DNA of 64,000 nucleotides. Origin: Flagellimonas lutaonensis. Its GTDB lineage: Bacteria; Bacteroidota; Bacteroidia; Flavobacteriales; Flavobacteriaceae. A model generated the notes under the pieces. That model was given only the letters and a program-made list of their open reading frames with translations. It had not been told where the DNA came from and made no database searches. Shown here piece by piece: positions 34,481 to 43,637 of this stretch (its first letter is position 1; every line of letters starts with the position of its first letter). The position numbers were made by a program, and so were the translations under genes. The stretch covers positions 1,988,501 through 2,052,500 of the forward strand of contig NZ_CP011071.1 in assembly GCF_000963865.1 (NCBI RefSeq). The letters run 5' to 3'.

Positions 34481-35470
34481 CTAATAAAAACTCGTCACCT
34501 CATTGTTCATATGCCCCGCTTTGGAAAATTCGCGATAGGTAAACCCCGGGTGCACACAGTAGCCGCCGGTCTCGCCCTGTTTGTTGATGGCCAAAAACCC
34601 GATTTGAAAATCGTTACGGTCTTTGTTTTTTGCCATGATACGTTTTACGCCTTCTTCACAAGCCTCTTGCGGACTTTTGCCCTGCCGCATCAGTTCAACG
34701 ATCAAAAAACTGCCCACCGTGCGAATTACCTCTTCGCCGACACCTGTGGCCGTTGCGCCGCCCACTTCATTATCGACATAGAGTCCTGCGCCTATGATGG
34801 GCGAGTCGCCTACACGTCCCGCCATTTTGTAGGCCATGCCACTGGTGGTGCAGGCCCCGGCTATATCACCATTTTTGTCAATGGCCAGCATGCCAATGGT
34901 ATCGTGGTTCTCTATATTGATGATGGTCTCGTATTTCGAATTCTTCTTCCACTCTTCATATTGTTTTCGGGTACTTTCGGTCAGTAGTTCTTCTTTTTTA
35001 AAGCCCTGTTCGTAGGCAAACTGTTCCGCGCCCTTTCCGGCCAAAATGATATGGGGGGTTTCCTCCATCACCTTGCGGGCCACCGAAACAGGGTGGGCTA
35101 TGTTCTGTAGGTACACCACTGACCCACAATTGCCGTCTTTGTCCATGATACAGGCATCGAGGGTTACGTTGCCGTCGCGGTCTGGGCGCCCACCCTTGCC
35201 CACGGTCTCATTGGTGACATCGGCCTCTTCGACCCGTACCCCCTGTTCAACGGCATCGAGAGACGAACCCCCGGCATCTAAAATTTCCCAAGCCTTGGCC
35301 GAGGCGTTTTTGAAATTCCACGTGCAGACCACAATGGGTCTCACGGGTGTTGATTTGTCGTTGGCGCCCTTGTTTTTGGTGTTTTCATCTTTGCACGAGG
35401 CCAATAATGGCGCGGTCATCAAAGCAGCCGTTCCCGTGGTTGAATTTTTGAGGAACTTTCGTCGTTTCAT
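34481..35470 (-). CDS. Glycosylasparaginase (N4-beta-N-acetylglucosaminyl-L-asparaginase), exported lipoprotein
   Basis: A 329-residue Ntn-hydrolase. The N-terminus is a twin-arginine signal (MKRRKFLKNSTTGTAALM) that ends in a lipobox (LLASC), so the enzyme is probably exported folded and lipid-anchored. The precursor cleavage site and nucleophile are in NHDTIGMLAID, with Thr191 becoming the new N-terminus of the beta subunit. GRVGDSPIIGAGLYVDNEVG and GATATGVGEEVIRTVG are the substrate-binding motifs. It releases aspartate from GlcNAc-Asn and hints at use of N-glycoproteins as food. The ATG at 35470 is chosen because it opens the RR signal. Confidence 0.92.
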   Translation of the reverse strand: MKRRKFLKNSTTGTAALMTAPLLASCKDENTKNKGANDKSTPVRPIVVCTWNFKNASAKAWEILDAGGSSLDAVEQGVRVEEADVTNETVGKGGRPDRDGNVTLDACIMDKDGNCGSVVYLQNIAHPVSVARKVMEETPHIILAGKGAEQFAYEQGFKKEELLTESTRKQYEEWKKNSKYETIINIENHDTIGMLAIDKNGDIAGACTTSGMAYKMAGRVGDSPIIGAGLYVDNEVGGATATGVGEEVIRTVGSFLIVELMRQGKSPQEACEEGVKRIMAKNKDRNDFQIGFLAINKQGETGGYCVHPGFTYREFSKAGHMNNEVTSFY

Positions 35471-35555
35471 ATAATCAAAGTTTGGACTCAATATACCAAT
35501 TTGAATTTGATAAATTTGGATTTCCGCCTAGGTAGGAAAGACAAAAAACGAATCA

Positions 35556-36278
35556 ATGCTGGTAGAAGTATGTGCAAACTCATTGCAATCGGCAATCAAT
35601 GCCGCCGCCGCTGGTGCCGATCGCATCGAACTTTGTTCTGAGCTTGGGGTAGGGGGCATTACCCCTTCCCATGGTCTCATCAAATTGGTCAAGGAGCGGA
35701 TTCAAATTCCGGTGCACGTATTGGTGCGGCCACGTGGGGGACATTTCACCTACTCCGAAACAGAGTTTGAAGTGATGAAAGCAGATATTGAATTCTGCAA
35801 GAAGATGGATGTCACGGGTATCGTTTCAGGTGTTTTGAACGAAGATTTTTCGGTGGATGAAAAACGCACCAAAGAACTTATCGATTTGGCAAAGCCCTTG
35901 AAGTTCGTTTTTCACCGGGCATTTGATTGGGTGGCCAATCCGGAAAAGGAGTTGTTGCGATTGGAAGGCCTTGGAGTTGACACTGTGCTGACTTCAGGTC
36001 AACAAACCACTGCTGAAAAGGGGTTGCAACGGTTATGTTCATGGCAGGCATTGGTGCAACGGATGACATTGATGGCCGGTGGAGGCATCAATAAAGAAAA
36101 CGCCCCAAAATTCAAAGAGGCCGGGCTAAGGGCCATACACCTGTCGGGCACCGTTGTTGACAATACTATGAGTCTTAATGGGAAAATCTCCATGAACTCA
36201 GAAAAACACTTGAAAGAAGAGCGAGTGGCCCTAACGAACATTGACACTATACATCAGATTGTTAGGACAGTTAAATAA
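35556..36278 (+). CDS. cutC: Copper homeostasis protein CutC
   Basis: A 240-residue TIM-barrel protein of the CutC family, of normal length. Visible are the N-terminal VEVCANSLQSAINAAAAGAD, then RIELCSELGVGGITPSHGLI, the VLVRPRGGHFTYSETE strand-loop and VTFHRAFDW-like FVFHRAFDWV. VDTVLTSGQQTTAEKGL and AGGGINKENAPKFKEAGLRA follow. Its role in copper handling is disputed in bacteria, and biochemical function is unclear. It is divergent from the glycosylasparaginase gene. A TAAATTTG -7 element at 35511-35518 lies about 38 bp before the ATG. Confidence 0.95.
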   Translation: MLVEVCANSLQSAINAAAAGADRIELCSELGVGGITPSHGLIKLVKERIQIPVHVLVRPRGGHFTYSETEFEVMKADIEFCKKMDVTGIVSGVLNEDFSVDEKRTKELIDLAKPLKFVFHRAFDWVANPEKELLRLEGLGVDTVLTSGQQTTAEKGLQRLCSWQALVQRMTLMAGGGINKENAPKFKEAGLRAIHLSGTVVDNTMSLNGKISMNSEKHLKEERVALTNIDTIHQIVRTVK

Positions 36279-36332
36279 TATCGAAAAAGCACAAGTGCTG
36301 CCCTTGAAAAAAATATATTTGTAAAAAGAGCT

Positions 36333-37559
36333 ATGCTTCGCTGGATTATTTTTGTAACAGTGTACCTGGTAATGGGTTTCTATGCCCTTCAGGCCATACG
36401 TACGGCCACCCGGCAACCTTGGATACACTATGTTTTTATTGCCTTGACCCTGTTGGTGATCGGAAATTTCATCTATCAATTTTCTTGGGCAGATGAGGGC
36501 CGTGTGCTCAGTAAGCCAAAAAGCTATGCGTTCGGGTTTTTGATTGCCATGCTGTCTTTTCAGCTGATCACCATCATCTTTTTGTTCTCAGAAGATATTT
36601 TCAGGTTTTTGACAGGGGCTTATCAAAGACTGTTTGGCACCCACACAGAGTTCAGTCTGCCGGCTCGACGGCGCTTTTTAAGTTTGACCGCGCTGGGTAT
36701 AGCAGCCTTGCCATTTGGGGCCTTGTTATGGGGCATGTACAAGGGCAAGTACAACTTTCAAGTATTGAAGTACCAGCTTGAATTTGAAGACCTGCCCGAT
36801 GCTTTTGACGGGTACCAGATTACCCAGATTTCAGATATCCATAGCGGTAGTTTCGATAACCGAAAGATGGTCGAATACGGGGTGCGCCTGATCAAAGAAC
36901 AACAGAGCGATGTAATCCTGTTTACAGGCGATATGGTCAACAACATGGCTTCTGAGATGCTGCCGTGGAAGGATCTGTTCGCCACACTGGATGCCCCCGA
37001 CGGAAAATTTTCGGTTTTGGGAAACCATGACTACGGCGATTATGTCGCTTGGGAAACCGCGGAAGCCAAGGCGCAGAACCTCGAAGATTTGAAAAAAATC
37101 CAGAAAGAGATGGGTTTTGAGCTATTGCTCAACGAAAACCGTTATCTCGAAAAAAATGACCAGCGTATTGCCCTTGTAGGGGTAGAGAATTGGGGGGCAG
37201 GTGGTTTTATTAAAGTGGGAGACCTGAAGAAGGCGACCAAAGGCATCGACAAAAACGATTTTAAGATTTTGATGAGCCACGACCCCTCACATTGGCAACA
37301 TGAGGTAATCCACGACGACCACCATTACCATTTGACCTTGAGCGGCCATACCCACGGTATGCAGTTCGGTGTTGAAATACCCGGCTGGTTCAAGTGGAGC
37401 CCGGTAAAGTGGCGCTATAAATATTGGGCCGGCATCTATGAGGAATTGGGGCAGTTCATCAACGTGAACCGCGGTTTCGGATTTATCGGTTATCCAGGGC
37501 GTGTAGGTATCTGGCCCGAGATATCGGTGATCACACTCAAAAAGAAATCTTTAACGTGA
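36333..37559 (+). CDS. Membrane-anchored calcineurin-like metallophosphoesterase
   Basis: A 408-residue protein with N-terminal transmembrane helices (about residues 1-135) and a cytosolic or periplasmic phosphoesterase domain. All metal motifs are present: QISDIHSGSFD, ILFTGDMVNN, VLGNHDYGDY, LMSHDPSHW and LSGHTHGMQFG. This type is related to YkuE/UDP-2,3-diacylglucosamine-hydrolase-like enzymes; the substrate cannot be told. It lies 54 bp after cutC. A TATATTTG -7 match at 36314-36321, about 12 bp before the ATG, suggests a very short leader. Confidence 0.9.
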   Translation: MLRWIIFVTVYLVMGFYALQAIRTATRQPWIHYVFIALTLLVIGNFIYQFSWADEGRVLSKPKSYAFGFLIAMLSFQLITIIFLFSEDIFRFLTGAYQRLFGTHTEFSLPARRRFLSLTALGIAALPFGALLWGMYKGKYNFQVLKYQLEFEDLPDAFDGYQITQISDIHSGSFDNRKMVEYGVRLIKEQQSDVILFTGDMVNNMASEMLPWKDLFATLDAPDGKFSVLGNHDYGDYVAWETAEAKAQNLEDLKKIQKEMGFELLLNENRYLEKNDQRIALVGVENWGAGGFIKVGDLKKATKGIDKNDFKILMSHDPSHWQHEVIHDDHHYHLTLSGHTHGMQFGVEIPGWFKWSPVKWRYKYWAGIYEELGQFINVNRGFGFIGYPGRVGIWPEISVITLKKKSLT

Positions 37560-37650
37560 ATTTAACGGGGGTCAAAGCCTATAACGCCTGACTTCATGTA
37601 TAACTTTAACATTTTTTCTTACTTTTGGCCTGAAAACCAAATCGTTTCTT

Positions 37651-37947
37651 ATGTCAAAGTTTGGTGAACTTATCGACCAAGACATTCCGGTGCTATTGGA
37701 CTTTTATGCGGAATGGAACGAACAATCGACCTCAATGCACCCAGTACTTCGAGACGTGGCTGCAGCCTTGGGCGATAAGGGCAAGGTCATTAAAATAGAC
37801 GTCGATAAGAACAAAGAGCTTTCGCAGGCCTTGCGAATAAAGGGGCTTCCGACTTTGATGATCTACAAAAAGGGCGAAATGGTCTGGAGGCAAAGCGGTG
37901 AGCAAGATGCCAACACCCTTATCGGGATACTTAACGAATATATCTAA
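37651..37947 (+). CDS. Thioredoxin-fold protein lacking the CxxC active site
   Basis: A 98-residue protein with the thioredoxin fold: DIPVLLDFYAEWNEQSTSMHP, then KGKVIKIDVDKNKELSQALR, then IKGLPTLMIYKKGEMVWRQS with the conserved cis-Pro. Where thioredoxin has WCGPC it has Trp22-Asn-Glu-Gln-Ser26, so both catalytic cysteines are missing and no other Cys is present. It cannot do dithiol chemistry and may act as a chaperone or binding protein. A TACTTTTG -7 element lies at 37620-37627. Hairpins downstream separate it from the convergent gene. Confidence 0.88.
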   Translation: MSKFGELIDQDIPVLLDFYAEWNEQSTSMHPVLRDVAAALGDKGKVIKIDVDKNKELSQALRIKGLPTLMIYKKGEMVWRQSGEQDANTLIGILNEYI

Positions 37948-37950
37948 CCC

Positions 37951-38014
37951 ATTCCTGCGCATGCAGGAATCTCTTTATCTTTAAGAACAGTTCATCCTAA
38001 TACAAACTAGGATG
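37951..38014. repeat. Two intergenic hairpins between convergent genes
   Basis: ATTCCTGC / GCAGGAAT (37951-37970) and CATCCTA / TAGGATG (37993-38014) fill the gap between the thioredoxin-like gene and the convergent DUF2723 gene. Neither has a poly-T tail, so they look more like dispersed repeats than strong terminators, although they may attenuate read-through. Confidence 0.6.
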
Positions 38015-38029
38015 ACACAAAAAAAGCAT

Positions 38030-41000
38030 TTATTCCTCAATGGGCATTGTATCCATTTCCACCTCCACACCATCCACCGCTACAGTGTCTATAGTGTCAG
38101 GGTCTTTGAGCACCGGTTCAGGATCTTGAATCGTTTCTTGTTCAGCAGGTGCAAACTGGGTGAACTTGTCAAGATATTCATTGAAGATCAAGGTTTCCTT
38201 TTGGGCAAGGTCCCGATCTCTGTTCTCGATGAGGATATCGATATTTCGACGATAGGCCTCCATATCGGCAAGAATGTCTTCTATGTTTCTGTACTGTTCA
38301 TCTGTCGGAAGCCCTGCATAATACTCCAACCTATCTTGGTAAATGGCCTTGAGCTTATCGAAGAGTTCGCGGGCCTTGGTGGTCTCGCCAACCTTGTAAT
38401 AGCCATCCACAAAGGGCTCGACAAATGCGTAGAAACCAAAGTACTCAACGGGCATGTTGGTCATGGCTATTTCGATAACCTCTTTGGCCTTCTCAATTTT
38501 ACCTTCCTCGATAAGGGTCTCCATCAGGCGTGCGAGATTGCCCCTGAACGATAGCCCCTGCGAGCGGGTCTGTGGGTCATGGTAGATATCCTCGCCTGAG
38601 TTGCCCCATTCCCATTTCTTCACGATGTCGTACATCAAGTCGCTATCGATACGGCCCATTTCAAAAATGCCCTCGTACGCTGTTTTTATGGGAACCAATT
38701 TATAGACCAGCCCATCTAACTGCAGGTAGTCTTTCATCCAAAGATATTCCGCGCTGTCAAAACTTCCCCCTGAAAAATAGATGGGGCGTTTCCAATCGTT
38801 ATTGGCCAACACATCCAGCATCAATATGCGTTGTTTGGTCAAAGCACTTTTGGGCAAGTCGATATCGATATAATCAACAATCAGCGCACTGTCTTTTGCT
38901 TTTACCAGACCACTTTCCAGTACGTTTTTCTTGTTTACGGGAACCCGTATCTTATTGGTAGGGTAGTAGACCACGTCAAGTTGGCTTTCGGGGTACTGAC
39001 TCAAATCGGCCCCTTGCTTTTCGAGTAGGTATTTGTACTTGGTCTGCGGTTTGTCGCTGGCCACCCAGCTCATAAAATCTTTAATGTTCCATCGCGCATC
39101 GGTCAACCCTTGGTAATAAATGGCATCGCGGGTACCGTAGCTATATTTATCGTGGGTAAGCTGCGAGGGTATCGGCTCGCTCTCGTATGCTTTTCGCTTC
39201 ATTTGGTCAATGTACCAATCAGTGGCAAAAAGGCTGGTGCAGACTATGCGGACGTCGGTTCGGAGGCCTTCTATCTCTTGTACGTACCAAAGGGGAAAGG
39301 TGTCGTTGTCGCCAATGGTGAAGAGAATGGCACCGGCATCCTCTTGGCACGAATCGAGGTATGCCTTTGCAGTGGAACGGGCGGTGTAGCGCTCCGAACG
39401 GTCATGGTCATCCCAGTTTTGAAAGCCCATCAACAAGGGCACTGCAATCAGGCAAACAAGGGTGGTAATAGGGGCCGCCAATTTGGGCTTCACTAATTTT
39501 CGCACCTCTTCGAAAAGTCCGTAAACGCCGAGTCCTATCCAAATTGCAAAAACGTAGAACGAACCCACTAACGAATAATCACGTTCCCTTGGTTGAAAGA
39601 TGTAAGGGTTGGTGTAGAACTGAATGGCCAGCCCGGTGAACATAAAAAATACAAAGAGCGCCCAAAACTGTTTGGGGTCTTTTGATATTTGAAAGACAAT
39701 TCCGATAATGCCCAATAGCAGGGGCAAAAAGAAATAAGTGTTTCGCGCCTTGTTGTCGAGCCAGTCTTTGGGCAGGTTTTCTTGACTGCCCAGACGAAAG
39801 CCGTCAATAAAACCAATACCGCTCAACCATTCGCCATTGCCATCGTAACGGCCCTGCACATCGTTTTGGCGGCCTACAAAATTCCACATGAAATAGCGCA
39901 CGTACATATAGGCCCATTGAAAGTCGAGCATATATTTGATGTTCTGCCACAGGGTAGGGGGCGCTACCTCGATATACTCGTCAAACTCCCGCAAGAACCT
40001 GACGTATTGCTCGGCATCCAATTCCCCTGTCTCATAGGCGCTTCTGAACCGGTTTACGGCATCGCGCAATTCGTTGTTCGAGATATACTCGGCTTTGATC
40101 CTGAAGTCTAACGCACCAAAATAGCGCATATAGTTTTCGGCATGTTGTGGGCTCCACATACGCGGTAATGGACCAACGTGTTTCGGGTTTGGACCTTGAA
40201 TGGCATCTTTGTACTTGTTGACGATGACGTACTTGCCCAACTTCTCGTCTTTCTCATATTTTGGGGTGTCGTCGACATAGTCGCCAGGCTCGCCAAAGGT
40301 ACCCGAATAGTACTCCCCATAGAACGGACTGTCGACCCCTGGGTACTGTTCCATATTATAATAGGCCAGCAAAGACCGGGCATCTTCAGGATTGTTCTCA
40401 TTGACCACCACCTTTGCATTGGCACGTATGGGAAGCATCAGCCATGACGAGAACCCCAAAACCAAGAACATAAGGCACAGTACAATAAGGTTTCCTGTTT
40501 GAAAATTGTTCTTTCGCGTGTAGCGCAGGGCAAAATAAAAAGCTGCAATAAAAAGAATGCCCATAATAATGGTGCCCGAATTGAAGGGCAGCCCTATGCT
40601 ATTGATAAAGAAAACCTCGCTCCATCCAAAGAGCTTTAACACATAGGTGAGCGAGTATTTATAGACCAGCATCAAAACAGCAATCACCGCAATGTTGGCC
40701 AGCAAAAAGTTTTTGACGGTCGTGGTCTTGTATTTTTTGAAATAGAACAACAAACCTACCGCCGGAATGGCCAAAAAGCCCATAAAGTGTATGCCAAAAG
40801 TAAGTCCTATGACAAAGCATATGAGCAGTAGCCAACGATGGCCACGGGGTTCGTGCAAATTATCGATCCATTTGAGCCCCAGCCAGAACAGGAGCGCCAG
40901 AATAAGACTGGCCGAGGCGTACACCTCGGTTTCGGCTGAGTTGAACCAAAAACTATCGGAATAGGTTAGGGCAAGGGCGCCCACAAGTCCACTGCCCAAA

Positions 41001-41365
41001 ACGGCGATGGCCTTGGCGTTGGTAAACTTGTTGTCACCAGAGATCAATTTTCTGGTAAGGTTGGTGATCGCCCAAAAGGTAAACAGCACGGCAAAGGCGC
41101 TTGAGACCACCGAAACACAGTTGACCATGAGCGCAATCTTGGTGACATCACCAAAGGCAAACATGGCAAAAAAAGCACCAATCATCTGTAACAGAGGGGC
41201 GCCCGGGGGGTGGCCTACCTGAAGTTTGGCAGAGGTGCTGATATACTCGCCGGCATCCCAGAAACTGCCAGTGGGCTCAACAGTAAGCGCATATGTGATC
41301 AAGGCTACTGTAAAAGTTGCCCATCCTATAAGGGGATCCCATTTCGAAAAATTCTTTGCAAACAT
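38030..41365 (-). CDS. DUF2723 polytopic membrane protein (O-mannosyltransferase-like)
   Basis: A 1111-residue protein. The N-terminal half has about a dozen helices and the DUF2723 signature: TVEPTGSFWDAGEYISTSAK, then LQVGHPPGAPLLQMIGAFFA, where the Asp-Glu and HPPG loop resemble GT-C transferases. The C-terminal half is soluble and ends with TPR-like helices (EKAKEVIEIAMTNMPVEYFG, KVGETTKARELFDKLKAIYQ) and an acidic tail. DUF2723 includes human TMEM260, a protein O-mannosyltransferase, so a periplasmic protein glycosylation role is plausible but not shown. It is a single-gene unit convergent with the thioredoxin-like gene. Confidence 0.88.
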   Translation of the reverse strand: MFAKNFSKWDPLIGWATFTVALITYALTVEPTGSFWDAGEYISTSAKLQVGHPPGAPLLQMIGAFFAMFAFGDVTKIALMVNCVSVVSSAFAVLFTFWAITNLTRKLISGDNKFTNAKAIAVLGSGLVGALALTYSDSFWFNSAETEVYASASLILALLFWLGLKWIDNLHEPRGHRWLLLICFVIGLTFGIHFMGFLAIPAVGLLFYFKKYKTTTVKNFLLANIAVIAVLMLVYKYSLTYVLKLFGWSEVFFINSIGLPFNSGTIIMGILFIAAFYFALRYTRKNNFQTGNLIVLCLMFLVLGFSSWLMLPIRANAKVVVNENNPEDARSLLAYYNMEQYPGVDSPFYGEYYSGTFGEPGDYVDDTPKYEKDEKLGKYVIVNKYKDAIQGPNPKHVGPLPRMWSPQHAENYMRYFGALDFRIKAEYISNNELRDAVNRFRSAYETGELDAEQYVRFLREFDEYIEVAPPTLWQNIKYMLDFQWAYMYVRYFMWNFVGRQNDVQGRYDGNGEWLSGIGFIDGFRLGSQENLPKDWLDNKARNTYFFLPLLLGIIGIVFQISKDPKQFWALFVFFMFTGLAIQFYTNPYIFQPRERDYSLVGSFYVFAIWIGLGVYGLFEEVRKLVKPKLAAPITTLVCLIAVPLLMGFQNWDDHDRSERYTARSTAKAYLDSCQEDAGAILFTIGDNDTFPLWYVQEIEGLRTDVRIVCTSLFATDWYIDQMKRKAYESEPIPSQLTHDKYSYGTRDAIYYQGLTDARWNIKDFMSWVASDKPQTKYKYLLEKQGADLSQYPESQLDVVYYPTNKIRVPVNKKNVLESGLVKAKDSALIVDYIDIDLPKSALTKQRILMLDVLANNDWKRPIYFSGGSFDSAEYLWMKDYLQLDGLVYKLVPIKTAYEGIFEMGRIDSDLMYDIVKKWEWGNSGEDIYHDPQTRSQGLSFRGNLARLMETLIEEGKIEKAKEVIEIAMTNMPVEYFGFYAFVEPFVDGYYKVGETTKARELFDKLKAIYQDRLEYYAGLPTDEQYRNIEDILADMEAYRRNIDILIENRDRDLAQKETLIFNEYLDKFTQFAPAEQETIQDPEPVLKDPDTIDTVAVDGVEVEMDTMPIEE

Positions 41366-41488
41366 ATAAGGGTGGTGTTTAGCAATCGGGGCGAATTTAC
41401 CAAATCTTGGGCATACGCCCTTTTATTTTTGCAAAAGCTTTAACATGGCCTTCGGCATTTTCATGTATGTTGATTATCTGCAAAATTA

Positions 41489-41519
41489 TTTGTCTTAATA
41501 AAAGTTTGTCTTAAATTTG
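41489..41519 (+). promoter_or_regulatory. Bacteroidota promoter for tRNA-Gln
   Basis: TTTG (41489-41492), exactly 19 bp, then TAAATTTG (41512-41519), a full consensus match. The expected transcription start is about 50 bp upstream of the mature tRNA 5' end. Confidence 0.85.
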
Positions 41520-41577
41520 CACGCTCAAATACCGAAGCATCTTAATACAATAGGATGAGCGGTTTTGAAAAGGGTAC

Positions 41578-41649
41578 TGGCCTATGGTGTAATTGGCAAC
41601 ACTACTGATTTTGGTTCAGTCATTCTAGGTTCGAGTCCTAGTAGGCCAA
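41578..41649 (+). tRNA. tRNA-Gln (anticodon UUG)
   Basis: A cloverleaf folds with acceptor stem TGGCCTA / TAGGCCA and discriminator A. The anticodon arm is ACTGA-TTTTGGT-TCAGT with the anticodon TTG in a 7-nt loop, and the T arm contains GGTTCGAGTCC. The CCA end is not encoded. It has its own promoter upstream and a terminator directly downstream. Confidence 0.96.
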
Positions 41650-41655
41650 CAAAGA

Positions 41656-41687
41656 AAAAAGTCCCAACTGAACTGTTGGGACTTTTT
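41656..41687 (+). terminator. Rho-independent terminator of tRNA-Gln
   Basis: An 11-bp stem AAAGTCCCAAC / GTTGGGACTTT with the loop TGAACT ends in T residues, 7 bp after the tRNA. Confidence 0.9.
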
Positions 41688-41703
41688 GTTCCTGCCAAAC
41701 CAG

Positions 41704-41734
41704 TTGTGCAAGTAGTAGAATTGTCGTATATTTG
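41704..41734 (+). promoter_or_regulatory. Promoter for the rimP-nusA-infB operon
   Basis: TTG (41704-41706), 20 bp, then TATATTTG (41727-41734). A leader of about 150 nt before rimP would contain a CCCCTC-rich segment (AGGGGACTTCTAGTCCCCT near 41764) able to form a small hairpin. Confidence 0.7.
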
Positions 41735-41890
41735 CACCACTGAACGGATAGTAATATATTCATGAGGGGACTTCTAGTCCCCTCTTTCATTACTGAAACT
41801 TTTTGGGAAGGTCAAAAGCAACGCCCAAAAACTAGTTGATGTTATGTTCCCGTGAAAGAGGGGAACGTATCCAAATCAGGAAGAAGAAAT

Positions 41891-42352
41891 ATGTTGAAAG
41901 ACAAGGTTGAGACACTTTTGGCCAAAGCGCTGGAAGAAAACGATTCGCTTTTTTTGATTGAGCTATCGGTGTCTCCAGACAACAAAATAAAAATCGTTCT
42001 CGATGGCGATGAAGGGGTAAGTCTCGAGAACTGTATTGAAGTGAGCAGGGCCATTGAGCACAATCTGGATAGGGAGGAGCAAGATTTTTCTTTGGAAGTG
42101 GCCTCTGCCGGCGCAACGGCACCCTTAGTGCTGCCGAGACAATACAAAAAGAACGTGGGGCGAAAATTAAAGGTAAAGACCCAAGAAAACCAGTTCGAAG
42201 GAGAACTTACCGCCGCCACAGACGACATGATAACTATAGAGTGGAAAGCTCGCGAGCCCAAGCCTGTTGGCAAGGGCAAACATACGGTTCAAAAAAGGCA
42301 AGAGATTGCCATGGCCGATATTCAGGAAGCAAAAGTGGTTTTAAAATTTTAA
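41891..42352 (+). CDS. rimP: Ribosome maturation factor RimP
   Basis: A 153-residue protein required for 30S subunit maturation. It shows the RimP N-terminal domain (VETLLAKALEENDSLFLIEL, VVLDGDEGVSLENC-like IVLDGDEGVSLENCIEVSRA, EQDFSLEVASAGATAPL) and the C-terminal SH3-like domain (YKKNVGRKLKVKTQENQFEG). The ATG at 41891 is used; an upstream in-frame GTG at 41852 adds unrelated residues. It is the first gene of the conserved rimP-nusA-infB operon, 10 bp before nusA. Confidence 0.95.
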   Translation: MLKDKVETLLAKALEENDSLFLIELSVSPDNKIKIVLDGDEGVSLENCIEVSRAIEHNLDREEQDFSLEVASAGATAPLVLPRQYKKNVGRKLKVKTQENQFEGELTAATDDMITIEWKAREPKPVGKGKHTVQKRQEIAMADIQEAKVVLKF

Positions 42353-42362
42353 TTGATCAAAA

Positions 42363-43595
42363 ATGGAAAATCTGGCGCTCATTGAATCTTTTTCTGAGTT
42401 CAAAGATGATAAGTTCATCGACAGGGTCACATTGATGGCCATACTGGAAGAAGTGTTCCGCAATGCGTTGAAGAAAAAATTCGGTTCTGACGAGAACTTT
42501 GACATTATCATCAACCCAGACAAGGGTGATTTGGAGATTTGGAGAAACCGTGTAGTGGTAGAAGATGGTGAAGTAGAAGACCCCAACGAGCAGATTTCAT
42601 TGTCTGAGGCCAGAAAGATAGAGCCTGACTTTGAGGTAGGTGAAGATGTGTCTGAAGAGGTAAAACTTATGGATTTGGGCCGCCGGGCCATTTTGGCACT
42701 GCGCCAGAACCTGATTGCCAAGATCCATGAACACGACAATACTACGATATACAAACAATTTAAAGACCTCGAGGGAGAAATTTATACCGCCGAGGTACAC
42801 CACATACGCCACAAGGCCATCATATTGTTGGATGATGAGGGCAACGAAATCATTCTTCCCAAAGAAAAGCAGATACCTTCTGATTTCTTTAGAAAGGGAG
42901 ATAACGTGCGCGGAATCATCGAAAGTGTTGAGCTTAAGGGCAACAAGCCCACTATTATAATGTCGCGTACGTCGCCAAAGTTTTTAGAGCAGTTGTTCTT
43001 CCAAGAAATACCAGAGGTGTTCGATGGTCTTATCACCGTTAAGAAAGTTGTACGCATACCAGGTGAAAAAGCCAAGGTGGCCGTTGACTCATATGATGAT
43101 AGAATTGACCCGGTGGGTGCCTGTGTGGGCATGAAGGGATCTCGTATTCATGGAATCGTTCGAGAATTGGGCAACGAGAACATTGATGTCATCAACTGGA
43201 CGAACAATCCGCAACTGATGGTGACCCGGGCTTTGAGCCCCGCAAGGGTGACATCGGTCAAGTTGAACGATGAAAAGAAGACAGCCCAGGTGTACTTGAA
43301 GCCCGAAGAGGTCTCCAAGGCAATCGGAAGAGGTGGGCACAACATCAGATTGGCCGGGCAATTGACCGGTTATGAGATCGATGTGTTCAGGGAAGGTGTG
43401 GAAGAAGATGTAGAATTGACCGAATTCTCTGATGAAATCGATTCTTGGATTATTGAGGAATTCAAAAAAATTGGCTTAGACACCGCTAGAAGTGTGCTCG
43501 AGCAAGATGCCGATGATTTGGTGAAGCGAACCGACCTGGAAGAGGAAACGGTGGCCGAGGTGCTTCGCATACTCAAGGCAGAATTTGAAGATTAA
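42363..43595 (+). CDS. nusA: Transcription termination/antitermination factor NusA
   Basis: A 410-residue NusA. The N-terminal polymerase-binding domain (LIESFSEFKDDKFIDRVTLM) is followed by an S1 domain (about residues 135-200) and two KH domains with RIPGEKAKVAVDSYD, GACVGMKGSRIHGIVRELG and AIGRGGHNIRLAGQLTG. It lacks the C-terminal acidic repeats of enterobacterial NusA, as is usual in this phylum. The second gene of the rimP-nusA-infB operon, it controls pausing, termination and rRNA antitermination. Confidence 0.97.
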   Translation: MENLALIESFSEFKDDKFIDRVTLMAILEEVFRNALKKKFGSDENFDIIINPDKGDLEIWRNRVVVEDGEVEDPNEQISLSEARKIEPDFEVGEDVSEEVKLMDLGRRAILALRQNLIAKIHEHDNTTIYKQFKDLEGEIYTAEVHHIRHKAIILLDDEGNEIILPKEKQIPSDFFRKGDNVRGIIESVELKGNKPTIIMSRTSPKFLEQLFFQEIPEVFDGLITVKKVVRIPGEKAKVAVDSYDDRIDPVGACVGMKGSRIHGIVRELGNENIDVINWTNNPQLMVTRALSPARVTSVKLNDEKKTAQVYLKPEEVSKAIGRGGHNIRLAGQLTGYEIDVFREGVEEDVELTEFSDEIDSWIIEEFKKIGLDTARSVLEQDADDLVKRTDLEEETVAEVLRILKAEFED

Positions 43596-43637
43596 ACTTA
43601 TATTAGCAGCGAATTTTAAAGGGTTAGAGAACTTTTT

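Noticed and set aside
41565-41765. 66-codon plus-strand frame over the tRNA-Gln gene
   Set aside because: It runs through the tRNA and its terminator hairpin, so it cannot be a real gene.
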